Assembly (NCBI GenBank): GCA_037447655.1 | Contig: JBBHKE010001469.1 | Span: 102,075-151,079, forward strand | Direction of reading: 5' to 3' | From: Zygnema cylindricum | Lineage: Eukaryota; Streptophyta; Zygnematophyceae; Zygnematales; Zygnemataceae | Length of the DNA stretch: 49,005 nt | In this document: positions 1-9,570 of the stretch, in pieces | Position numbering within the stretch: position 1 is the stretch's first letter | Layout of the letters: each line of letters starts with the position of its first letter | Made by a program: the position numbers and the translations under genes | Notes under the pieces: model-generated | Databases searched by the model: none | What the model saw: the letters and a program-made list of their open reading frames with translations, nothing else | What the model was told of the DNA's origin: nothing

Positions 1-1218
1 AAGGTCTTATCATTTAAATCAATTCTTGAGTTAAAACAGGCTGGCTTGATATTAGGGAGATCTTTGTGATTTCATTGAAAAAAAACACCAAAAAGTCATG
101 TGATGATTGAGGCAACGCTTAACGGTTATGACATATAAACTGTCTAAATTGGTCTCCTCATTATATGGACAAGCAAATTTTAGTGCATTCACTATTTTCT
201 CATCCATGTTAACGGAATTGCAAGTTGTTAAATGGATGGTTTTGTTCTACGAACCAAATTCTAGTTTTCAACTTGTCTTTTAAAAAACACTGAGTTTCAT
301 TAAAGATGGTACACACGGTGTGTCACAATGTGTACGACAACAACTTGGCGTGTTGTATGTAAAAGCTCAATGATTCACTCTCTCCCACAACAAAAGCCAC
401 AATTTCATCCTAGGATGTTATCTTAAACATTCTTTTGGAAACATAAAAAAATGGGATTATAACTCTTGATTGTTGGAAGTCGATTAAGATGAGTACAATT
501 AGTGCCAGATAGCATACAGTGATGATTTCTGGTACATTTTTGGGTGTCAATATTTGCTCAATTTTGGAGAAACGAACTGCTTCATTAGTTTTTGGCTAGA
601 TCAATTAGTCGTTAAACCAAATGAGTATGGCAAAGTGCCTCAAGGAGTCAAATTTGACGTTTGGCGATGGCAATCAATGTGGAATTGCAGGAGTCATATC
701 ACCACACTTCAAATTTGTGAATATAACCAAACTAACATTTTTTTTGTGTTGGACATGTATTGAAGGGTAACTTTGTTATAGGGAATGGTTATTTTAAAGT
801 TCAATAAGTTACGAATGAAAGAGCGGTTGAGAAGTATTACATAAGTCAAATGAAAATACATAATTTATCCAAAGATCATTGTTTTTGTTATATTGATAGT
901 CATGATTTTTCATTTTATTCATATCAAATGGAATGATACGTGTGAAGCAAAGAAAAAAAAACAAAGGGATAAATGCAAAAAAAATGATATAAATATACGT
1001 ATATTCATATTCATATGCATGTATACGTGTAGGGGGGATAGTAGAGAAACGTATATTGTTTTATTTGAAATTTGACATGAAATATTATGTTTTTTTCTAT
1101 TTCATCATTATTTATGCGAATATATGTGATTGTGTGAGAGAACATCGTAGATTGATAGAGCTTTTTTTCCCTCGATATTTTTCTTTAACTTTTTTTATAA
1201 TTAATTTTCGTGTCACAG
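1..1218. other. No recognisable gene; possible 5' intron of the LRR gene
   Basis: Only short AT-rich open stretches are present. I searched for further LRR exons (the N-Q-L-S-G-S-I-P pattern between AG and GT) and found none here. Part of this stretch must be the intron upstream of the first visible LRR exon at 1219, because that exon begins with a good pyrimidine-rich acceptor. How much more is intron cannot be told. Confidence 0.5.
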
Positions 1219-1290
1219 ATTCCTATTTGGTTGCGAGTTGACTGGAAGCATTCCATCATCCATCGGTCAACTGACATCGCTCCAAATCAT
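1219..1290 (+). CDS. LRR exon 1 of the + strand LRR gene fragment
   Basis: A 72-nt exon encodes one leucine-rich repeat with the core LTGSIPSSIGQLTSLQ. It starts after the acceptor TGTCACAG and ends before the donor GTAGGA. The first base completes a codon and two bases are left over at the end, so both flanking introns are phase 2 and the exon can be duplicated without shifting the frame. Extracellular LRR domains of this plant-like 24-residue class bind ligands or partner receptors; no kinase, GTPase or membrane segment is visible, so the full protein type is unknown. The intron that follows (810 nt) begins with sequence shared by the other LRR introns in this window. Confidence 0.85.
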
Positions 1291-2100
1291 GTAGGACACA
1301 TGCCACTATGGTTGTGTTACGCATACAACTGGTTGTGTTTCGTATTTAACTGTGTTCCCAATAGTTATAGTTTTTTGTAAAAAGTTGGTGACCTTGTCGA
1401 AGTTTCCCAGAAGCAAACTCTTTTTTTTTATTAAAGTTTTTATTTGAGAAAATCTCAATTTAGAAATTGAAGTGACTCAATGGTGGATGAGGGCAGAGGG
1501 AGGGGCTGTAACAGTTGTGGATTGGAAAATTTATGGTGTGGGAACATAATATTTTGCAATAGTTTGTTTTTTTCTTCCACTTCTTGCCAATCGATCCTTT
1601 CTTGCTTTTGTGTTATTCTGTTATCATTTCAAAAGGATAAGATGTTTGGAAGAAGAGAGGGAAAGCAAAAATAAAGGGGTGTAAAAAATATACATGTATG
1701 TATCATAGTAGATACGAATATCCATATATTTATAATTCATAAGCATATGTATATTAGGAGGAAATTAAAGAAAGATGTAAATTTTGATTTGAAATTTGAA
1801 ATGATGGCTTTTTATTCATCATTCTTCCATTTTTGCGTAAGATCTACACATTGATAAAAAATAGTTTTGTTGATTTTTGGTTAATTCATTTATTTATTAA
1901 ATTGGTTAAAATAAGTGATAGATTGTAGCGAAGCAAAGAGAGGGGCGAGAGAAGGTAAGGGGAGGGGAGGGGAAAAAAGGGTATTGCGAACAAATACCAT
2001 TGAACATCGGAATACTGTATTTTGATATTGTTTTTTATTCCTCGAACTTTGAGTTTTTCTTATTTTTTTTATCGTTGGTTTTGTGAATGTTGTGTCACAG

Positions 2101-2172
2101 AGATCTTTGGAATAACCAGTTGAGCAGAAAAATTCCATGGTCCATCGGTAAACTGAAATCCCTCCAACAATT
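2101..2172 (+). CDS. LRR exon 2 of the + strand LRR gene fragment
   Basis: This is a second 72-nt, phase-2 exon, flanked by TGTCACAG and the near-ideal donor GTAAGG. It encodes WNNQLSRKIPWSIGKLKSLQ, an LRR in which the usual GSIPSS is replaced by RKIPWS, while the leucine, asparagine and proline framework is kept. It lies 882 nt downstream of the first exon. Splicing it in keeps the frame open with its neighbours, with no stop in the joined reading. Confidence 0.85.
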
Positions 2173-3095
2173 GTAAGGCTCATAATAACATGTTACGCAT
2201 CAAAAGTACCCTTCAAAAAGAAATGTTATCTTACAAAACTAATTCCCTCGATTGAAGGTTGTAAAAGTCTTAGTTCGGTATTTCTGAAAAGTCGCATAGT
2301 TATTCGATTTTTTTGATGTTAAGAATATTCAGTTATAGAAATTTTAGTGAATTTTTAAAAGAGGGCAAAAAAAGGCGCGTGGGCCTGGGTATGGGCCGGG
2401 GAAAAGGACTACTAGATCGGGATTGAAAAGCACGAATTTATCGAATTTGTGTTTTTCATTTTGTTGGGTTTTCTTTTTTTTGTTTTGCAGTTTTTTTTTT
2501 GACGGAAAAGGGGACGGAGTAACGGGTAAATACCTATAAAGTGTGGAAATTTTACAATACGCAATAGTTATTTTTTTGTCCTCCATTTCATATCTATTTT
2601 CTGTTGGTTTTGCTGATGATTTTTTTTTTAGTCATTTGAAATGGATATATATGAATCATTGGAGGGAAGGCAAAAAAAAAGTTGGAAGAGATAAAAAATA
2701 AACATACATGTTTTCTTTATTCTTATGCATAAATCTGTATAGGGAATATATAAAAAAAGTGAACTTTTTTTAATTGAAATTTGCATGATTTCTTAAGATG
2801 TTTCTTTATCATTATTTTTAATTTTTATTATCTATATATGTTGTTGAAAATGGTTTATGTCAATTTCGTGTAATTTGTTTTTTGTTTTTTTTATTTGTAT
2901 GCTTGTAAAATTAGAGAGTGAGTGGAAGGTTTTAGCAAAATGGGGGAGAGGGTAAAGAAGGGAATATTGTGGTTGCGTGCAAACAAATACGATTTTGTGT
3001 GGAAAAAATGTAAATTGAAGTTGTTTATCTTCCCTCGAAATTTGAATTCTTTACATTTTTTTTATGATTTGTTTTGTGGATGCTCGATGTTACAG

Positions 3096-3167
3096 AATTC
3101 TCCCTCTCAACTTGTTGGGTGGAAGCATTCCATCATCCATCACTCAAATGACATCCCTTCAATACAT
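3096..3167 (+). CDS. LRR exon 3 of the + strand LRR gene fragment
   Basis: This is a third 72-nt, phase-2 exon, after the acceptor GATGTTACAG and before the donor GTAAGA. It encodes LNLLGGSIPSSITQMTSLQ. Glycine of the usual SSIGQ is threonine here and the start is less regular (ILPLNLLGG), so it is the most diverged repeat of the + array, but it has no stop or frameshift. The intron after it resembles those after the other LRR exons for about 35 nt. Confidence 0.83.
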
Positions 3168-3338
3168 GTAAGATACATGACACACTAGATGTGTTACGCA
3201 TCACAAAAATTAGGAATTGGAGAATGCTATGTTATCAGGTGGAAGTCAAAAAAGAAAGGGGCAATGTTCTAATAATACGACATTTAACAATTATGTTTTT
3301 ACCTTTTGATTTTTATTTGTTATTTTTTTTTTGTGCAG

Positions 3339-3392
3339 ATTATTATTGAACTCATCAGAAAACGTGTCGTGTTCACACCAAAATTTTGGCAC
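3339..3392 (+). CDS. Possible exon downstream of the + strand LRR array
   Basis: A pyrimidine-rich tract ending in TTGTGCAG lies 171 nt after LRR exon 3. Read in the incoming phase 2, the sequence gives LLLNSSENVSCSHQNFG and then either a donor (GTAACT at 3393) or a stop two codons later (TAA at 3394-3396). It could be a degenerate LRR cap with one cysteine and potential N-glycosylation sites (N-S-S, N-V-S). The only support is the splice signals and the phase match. Confidence 0.3.
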
Positions 3393-3396
3393 GTAA

Positions 3397-4114
3397 CTCC
3401 GATTGAAGGTGTCCTGTGACACGTCACACACTTTGACGTCATCAAACAAAGGCGCGAAAACAAACCTGCAGATTTTCAAACTTACCTCTCCTTTCAGCAG
3501 TTGCCTCTTCTACTAGATTATTGGCTGCCATTTCCGCCTGTTTTTATGCCTCTGTTCCGTTATTTTTCAAAACATTTCAGGTTTTCGTCCCTCACCACCG
3601 TATCGGTGTCTACTTGTGGTTTTTTTTTGCTTGGTAAGTTACTTAACTTTTACCTTATCTTTTTTTTAGTTCATTGTATATACACTGTATGATTACATAT
3701 GTATTTCTTTTTGTATGTCGCATATTCACAATAAGAAAAATTAACGCGATTTCCTTTGTACATTTGTCAACGAAAAAATGACATTGTTTTTACTAGATGA
3801 GAAGCTTTTTAGGGTTTTTTGATTTTGTTATGGCTTTACTTCATGTTAAGTTTTTCAATTTTTAGCTGCACCCTTCCTGCCCTTTTTTTTAGTGTTTTTT
3901 AGGATTTTCTTAGGTTATTCTAGTTTTTTAGCTTAAAAAGAATCTGTTATTAGCACTGACGAAAAGGTAACTTCTGCATACTTCTGCATATTTTGTATTT
4001 TGTTTTGTATTACTGTGAATAATTACCATATATTTTATGTGAATTTTTACGCTTTTCTATGTTTCCGTTTATTTGTGGTTTTTCACTTTATCTGGCTAGA
4101 GGAATTTATTTCAC
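3397..4114. other. No recognisable gene
   Basis: This is T-rich DNA. A phase-compatible piece with acceptor AACATTTCAG and donor GTAAGT reads FSSLTTVSVSTCGFFLL around 3591-3643, but nothing supports it beyond splice-like signals, so I do not call it. Confidence 0.4.
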
Positions 4115-4580
4115 TTTTTTAACCGGGTTAATCCGGTCAGTTTGACTTATTTTTTTCCTTCTTTACCGGTTTGACTTTTTAACCAATTCAGTTTTCTTTG
4201 GTATAGATTTGGCTTCGTTTCACCTGATTTAGTTTGACAGGTAATCGAGTGCTTTAATTCTGTTTTGTTTTTTGGCTGGTTAAACTTTTTGTTAACTGGT
4301 GATTTTGGTTTCAATTGTTTGACTTTTATTGACTGGTTAGACTTTTGTTTGTCTGGTTGGACTTTCAATTGACTGGTTTGACTTGTATCTAACTGGTTAG
4401 ATTTTTATTTGTCTGGTTTGACTTTTGATTAACTGGTTCGAATTTCATTTCACTGGTTTGACTTCTACTTGAATCGTATGACTTTTTTAAACTGAATTGA
4501 CTTTTACTCAACTGCTTTAACTTTTATTCAACTGGCTTAATTTTGTCATTTTTTGCTGGCTGGTTTGGCTTTTTAAACAC
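4115..4580 (+). repeat. Degenerate minisatellite, unit of about 20 bp (AACTGGTTTGACTTTTATTT-like)
   Basis: About twenty imperfect head-to-tail copies of a unit near AACTGGTTTGACTTTTAT are visible, in spellings such as ACTGGTTAGACTTTTGT and ACTGGTTTGACTTCTACT. Units vary between roughly 18 and 22 bp, so no long reading frame is maintained. The core is clearest from 4270 to 4560, and the left end (AACCGGGTTAATCCGGTCAG) is more diverged. Confidence 0.8.
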
Positions 4581-4677
4581 ATGCTTACAACGTTGACTTC
4601 CGTAATCGTTACCTGTTTTGCCTCAATGCAGCAAAGTACTCATTATAGATATTCAGATTAACAAATCAACGTTTCAG

Positions 4678-4746
4678 ATGGAGCTTTGATTTCTCATGCA
4701 ACGGATGCCTATGCAGCAAAACATCCAACGGCACGGAATCCGAAAG
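4678..4746 (+). CDS. Possible cysteine-rich phase-2 exon
   Basis: A 69-nt island, less AT-rich than its surroundings, sits between an acceptor (AACGTTTCAG) and a donor (GTACAC). Entered in phase 2 it is open and reads WSFDFSCNGCLCSKTSNGTE, with three cysteines and an N-G-T sequon, and it leaves in phase 2 like the LRR exons. It might be a downstream exon of the + strand LRR gene, by analogy with the cysteine-rich exon that follows the - strand LRRs. It shows no clear similarity to that exon, so this is a guess from phase and composition. Confidence 0.3.
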
Positions 4747-5014
4747 GTACACAAGTATAATAATTACGTAATAAGTACATAATAAGGTATAAAACAGTTG
4801 ACAGTACCATATTATTAATGATGGATTCTTCATAGTTGTGATGTTATGTAGAAGAGTTGGTATGAAGTTTTTTTTTTTTTTATGAATTATGTTTGTAAAT
4901 ATGTTATGTGAGGAGTTTTGTGTGTAACCAATAGCTGTGTTATGTATTTGGGATTTTTAGAAGTTTTTGTGTCAGAATTTGTGGTCTTTCTATTTGTTTA
5001 TTTGAAAACAGAAA

Positions 5015-5560
5015 AATTGCAAAATTGAAAACTGGAAACCGGCAACTGCAAACCGATAATAGTGTGACATAAAAATAGTGCGACAAAAAAATAGTGTGGC
5101 AGAAAAAAAAATAGTAAGGAAGAAAATAGTGTAGTGTACATATATGTATATATTCTATATGTATGTATATTTCTATACTATAATGAATTAGTATATATTA
5201 CTCTATCTAATTTATTAATGTATTAGATCGAAACATACTACTATATAACTTAGACAAAAATAATTTATGTTATATAAAAATTTATATTTTTAGATAAAAA
5301 ACAACAAACTGAGAACTGAAAACAAAAAAACTGCAAAATTGGAAACTGCAAACTAGTAATAGTGTGACACTAGTAATAGTGTGACAGAAAAATAGTGCAA
5401 CAAAAAAATAGTGTGGCAGAAATAAAACAGTGAGGCAAAAATAGTGTAGTGTATATATATATATGTAAATATATATAAATATATAAATATATAAATTTAT
5501 ATATATATATATGTATGTGTATATACATATATTCTATATGTATGTATGTTACTATGATGT
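5015..5560 (+). repeat. Two-copy AT-rich direct repeat with (TA)n runs
   Basis: A segment at about 5015-5170 (AAAACTGCAAAATTG..., several AATAGTGTGGCA-type motifs, then TATATGTATATATTCTATAT) recurs at about 5310-5550 in the same order. Within each copy the motif AATAGTGYGRCA repeats four to six times. The second copy has an expanded TA/TATG microsatellite (about 5450-5530). Imperfect copies and AT runs suggest decayed, replication-expanded non-coding DNA. Confidence 0.7.
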
Positions 5561-5727
5561 TGATTCCGGTTGGTTGCATGGCTTAGATGGGCCGTTCTTT
5601 ATCATATGATGTTATGTTTATAAACATAACAATACAGATGCTTTGACTAAACTGTTTGGTGTTGGTGTTTCCAATGCAGCTATAGTAGGCAACCGAACAT
5701 TTGATTCACATAGTCAACCAAATCACC

Positions 5728-6034
5728 ATGGACGATGATGATCATCTTGCTATTATCATAGCTTCACGAATACGCCTTCTTGCGATGTTATTCTGTTTCC
5801 GTTTCATGACTAAATGTATACATTTTCCGTATGCGACATCGCCATGGATGGTGGATGTTCCCCCGTTCTAATGCAGTATGGGAGGTTGTGCACTTACAAA
5901 TATGGCTACAATTGGAATCTAAAGAACGAGATAGAGAGTGGCGACAATCTTACAGCATGGGAAACAAAAACTTCCATAAATTGTTTACGCTCCTAAGACC
6001 ATTTATAGAAAGAGGAAACACAAATTATCGTGAT
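5728..6034 (+). pseudogene. PIF/Harbinger-type transposase pseudogene, N-terminal part
   Basis: An ATG in good context (CACCATGG) opens an acidic start (MDDDDHLAIIIASRIR). After a +1 frameshift near 5810, the reading continues with HGWWMFPRSNAVWEVVHLQ and then FHKLFTLLRPFIERGNTNYR. The W-PRS start and the F-x-x-L-x-x-x-L-R-P-x-I-x-R-x-N-T-x-x-R pattern match the N-terminal part of HARBI1/PIF transposases (DDE_Tnp_4 superfamily), which cut and paste Harbinger elements with a Myb-like partner protein. I see no Myb-like partner here. The frame stops at 6034 because a solo LTR is inserted; it resumes at 7134. Confidence 0.75.
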
Positions 6035-6722
6035 TGAAATTTTGTGGTCTCCATTATCCCACAAAATGAGCAGCCTATGTAAAGCCGCTAGGATAATATT
6101 TTCCCCTTCCACTTTCCCACTGAATAGGTGCCGCCCAGGCACACAAATATTCTGACCATCCTCACCCTGTGAGGACAAGGCTTCGCTGAGTCAAACGCAA
6201 AAAGAATCACTGAATTTTCTCCCCTGAGCAGTAAGTTATGGCTGGCCAAAGATGGCATATACATATAAAAGGTCACTTGGAGAGAGGCGCCTCAAACACG
6301 CTAAGTCCCTTAACTCTTACTCACAACTACCGACTACTCTACCATAGGCCAATCAAAAGGGTGTATAGTAGAAGAAGGTACAGTGGCCGATTGTACTTAT
6401 TGTACGACCATTGTACAACATGGCCTTCTAGTTGACACTTGTCAACATGGGAGCCATCGTTCCTCCTCCCATCCTTTCTTGCGTCCAATGATCTGGCCCC
6501 ACTTGGCACAACGCGCCGCTATGTTCGAAAGCCGCCAAAGATTCATTCGGGTTTGGCGGGGGCGAGGACGTCCATCCGATCATGTATTTTACACTGTTAG
6601 ATTCGCGTCCGCGAGCGCCGTTTGACTATAGATGTCGTTTCGTCAATTTTGGTCTGTTTTAGTGAAGTTGACGTTTTGTGTAACACTTTAAATAAATAAC
6701 AAACTGAACGCGTGTATCGTTT

Positions 6723-6798
6723 CGTCAACGCCATAATGATTTAAGGCTTACGTCTATATAGTACATCGTAAACTTAGATTCAAATCTGGTTTTGGGCA
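6723..6798 (+). other. tRNA-like segment inside LTR A1 (antisense to the LTR)
   Basis: The strand opposite to the LTR reads like a decayed tRNA. It has an A-box-like CCATAATGATTTAAGGC and, 30-40 nt further, a B-box-like AGATTCAAATCTGG whose flanks can pair as a T stem. Better-kept versions occur in LTRs A2 and A3. The arrangement resembles the CTAATGGATAAGGC type of D arm known from tRNA-Arg. It is not a functional tRNA gene, because the acceptor stem is not closed. Confidence 0.6.
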
Positions 6799-6834
6799 TC
6801 ATTTTGGTAATCTATCAAATAGTCTGCCTTTCTG

Positions 6835-7133
6835 CCTGTTTCTCTCTGACTATGGCGGCAACCATGGTGACTCTCTCATTCTCTTCACTCTTTTCTCACT
6901 CTAGAGTATAAATTAAGAAGTGAATATTAATTACTTCTTTGACTATGGCGGCAACCATGGTGACTCTCTCATTCTCTTCACCCTTTTCTCACTCTAGAGT
7001 ATAAATTAAGAAGTGAATATTAATTACTTCTGTCTGTTTCTCTCTGACTATGGCGGCAGCCATGGTGACTCTCTTATTCTCTTCACTCTAGAGTCTAAAT
7101 TAAGAAGTGAATATTAATTACTTCTTTTCAACA
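6835..7133. repeat. Triplicated ~100-bp block at the LTR start
   Basis: The block TGACTATGGCGGCAACCATGG ... AGAAGTGAATATTAATTACT occurs three times in a row (starting near 6840, 6940 and 7035), with few differences. Other family A LTRs have a single copy (for example A3, 28266-28370), so the triplication arose in this copy and explains much of its extra length. Confidence 0.85.
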
Positions 7134-8018
7134 GTGATGTTGTTCATCAAATGAAAACATTAGCAATGGTTTTGTACCGATTTGGGAACAGGTGCTCTTT
7201 ATATACTATTTCAAACATGTTTTGTGTTCGTCGTAGCATCAAAGTTTCTTACACGACGTTGATTTGTGACGTGCTGGCACGACAATTCTACACTAGATTT
7301 GTCGCACATCCAACAGAAAATCGTCTGAAGCTCATCCAACACAGGTTTGAAACATTAACGAATATAAAAATGATAGTGGGTGTGATAGATGGAACCCACA
7401 CCTATTTGCAAAACAAACGAGATACGCACGATTAGTACTCCCGCCATGATAATTACAATATTTTGCTTCAAGTAGTTTGTGACCACCGATGGTATTTTGA
7501 GATATTTGTGTGAAGGCTCCTGGAGGAGTTTATGATTTGAGTCATCTCTAAGACTCGTCTTTGTTCACTAAACTAGAAGAAGGGCACACTTTGGGTGAGA
7601 TTAGCATTATTAATGGTAAAGAAATGCGGTCGGTCATTTTGACAAATTCTGCTTATCCTTCGGCTCCTTACATTTTGAAAGCATTCCGTAATGAGGCATC
7701 TGGAACGGATGAGGAAAATGCTTTTGAAAAAGATCTCCGAAGAGGAATAATTTAATTGAAAATGCGTATGGCATTTTAAAGATGTGTTTTCCAATCCTTC
7801 AATCATGTCCAATTGAATTTAAGTGAGTGCTTGCAGTTGTAGCAACTTGATGTGTCATCCATAACTTTCTTATGTTGGATGGGGAAGAATTGCCAACACT
7901 ACTGCCATGGATTCGCAAAGGAGAACCGATTTCATCGCAGCCCCCTCTTGGACTAAACCGAATATTACACAACCCCCATCAACATACTTTGTTTGAAGAT
8001 TGGCATGAGAGGGTGTAA
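7134..8018 (+). pseudogene. PIF/Harbinger-type transposase pseudogene, catalytic part
   Basis: This continues the frame interrupted at 6034. It reads VVHQMKTLAMVLYRFG, then TRFVAHPTENRLKLIQHRF and GVIDGTHTYL, the block holding the first catalytic aspartate (codon 7388-7390). After stops and a frameshift it continues with YNILLQVVCDHRWYFEI, APGGVYDLSHL and SAYPSAPYILKAF, where the second aspartate (usually G-D-x-A-Y-P) is asparagine (7645-7647). The ENAYG block then carries the catalytic glutamate (7758-7760), followed by CVIHNFLMLDGEEL. The end TAA is at 8016-8018. Stops, frameshifts and the D-to-N change mean it cannot make an active enzyme. Family assignment rests on these ordered DDE motifs. 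Confidence 0.85.
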
Positions 8019-9570
8019 CATACCGTAAATATTCCTTTGGCTTTTCGTGTTTATTTAGCACCAAATGAGCTTCCAATGAACATTTGCTCCAAAATGTGTG
8101 AAATTAAACACTACCTTGACTTTTTGAAATTTGGGACTAATGGATGCTTATTGATTGAACAAGTTTCTTTTTCAATTAATTTTTATGTCAATCCAATATT
8201 CATGGTGAAGGTATGTTGAAAATGTACAGGCATTGGAAAGTTCAAAAGTGTCAATCGCGGCGGAGAGGTACTCGACATGAAACAGAAAAAATATAAATAG
8301 ATGCACAGATTGTTTTGGTTGTGGTAGTGATGACACATCACAGTCAATTTCAGGATGCCTTTTTTTAGGCCCGAAAAAATGATACGGGTGTTTAGTAATG
8401 GAGACACATGAAAATGAGATGATTTGCAAACTGTTCGGTTGTTGTTATACTTTTTTCAACTCGTTTTAGAATCCATTTCAACATGTATGCTTATTAGCGT
8501 AATGCAAACATTCACAATTTTGGTGTGTAGGGACAAATTTAATTTCTATTTGTTTTTTTTTTTCTGCATTGGTGATTATTCATAAATTTTTTTAAATCCA
8601 CCATTTTAGTTTAATGTATTGGTTCCCAAAATAAGCTAACGAAAACAATACATGCCATACAATTCACGGTCATTTTATCTGTGTTGTGTGTAATCCATGA
8701 AATGAACATTGACGTTGATTTGAACTAGTACATTTTTTTTTTTTGAGCTTTGATAATTGTTCATATCTCTAAAGAGATTCTTACACCCACGAAAATAATT
8801 TGTGAGGTCGGTGCATTTGTTTGACAAGGCAATATTTAGCAAATGGGGACATTTTTTGTGCATGTTATTGAACGGAAATAAAAAGCATACATGAAGGTAA
8901 AGTTTTGCCATAAAAATATAGCGTAAGGACGAAAAAAATAATTCACATTTTAACATGTCATACCAAACGAACAACAACTATTGTTATAAAAATATATGTG
9001 GTTCGGAAAACAATTATTAACTACAAACAATTAAATGCACGTCACTGAAAAATTCACACAACCTCTAAAGGAAAGAGACTCGACATTTTTCTTTTCTTAC
9101 ACTATTGTTTTATGTTACACACAACACATTTTTGTATAAAACATAATTTATAGCATGTGTATAAAACATATATTTATAGCATGTGTACTCCTGCGAACAT
9201 TTGAAAGTGAACCTAATAACAAACACAACGTCTCATAACTTGCAAACCCTTTTTATAAATAGGTAACCACTACTTGACATGCCCACATTATCTTAACTAG
9301 AAAAACACCCACAAAACTAAAAGAAACAGACTATAAAACTACTTAGACGGAATTGTTGCTACGTTTCTAAAAGATAGAGAGAGAGAGAAAGGAGAAAATG
9401 AGAGAGAGAAGGATAGTGAGAGAGCAAGACTTTTAAAAATGGAAATTCTTTAATAATAAGGTCAAATATGCATTAAATTTGATGCGACAGCTAGGGGTGC
9501 CCAGTATCAACTTTGGAAGAAAAATGGTGTCCACCAAAAATATGAAATGCCTCTCATTCAAATTATATAT
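8019..9570. other. No recognisable gene; short GA run
   Basis: This AT-rich sequence lies between the Harbinger relic and LTR A2. It may contain the 3' untranslated end and terminal repeat of the Harbinger element, but no convincing terminal inverted repeat could be matched. A short GAGA-rich microsatellite lies at about 9376-9430. Confidence 0.5.

Larger units (their letters stand above)
6035..7133 (-). mobile_element. Solo LTR, Copia family A (copy A1), inside the Harbinger transposase
   Basis: On the - strand this 1,099-nt element begins TGTTGAAAAGAAGTAATTAA and ends CCACAAAATTTCA, the usual TG...CA of an LTR. It is flanked by a perfect 5-bp target duplication, GTGAT (6030-6034 and 7134-7138). 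Neither the internal domain nor a second LTR is present, so it is a solo LTR left by LTR-LTR recombination. Its ends agree with those of the other family A LTRs. On the - strand it carries a U3 motif (6400-6416), a TATA-like box near 6255-6265, and an antisense tRNA-like segment. Removing it with one GTGAT restores the transposase reading frame. Confidence 0.88.

Noticed and set aside
5590-8380. Terminal inverted repeats of the Harbinger element (GGGCC near 5590 and GGCCC near 8370)
   Set aside because: Only five bases match and no flanking 3-bp target duplication could be shown. Element ends remain undefined.
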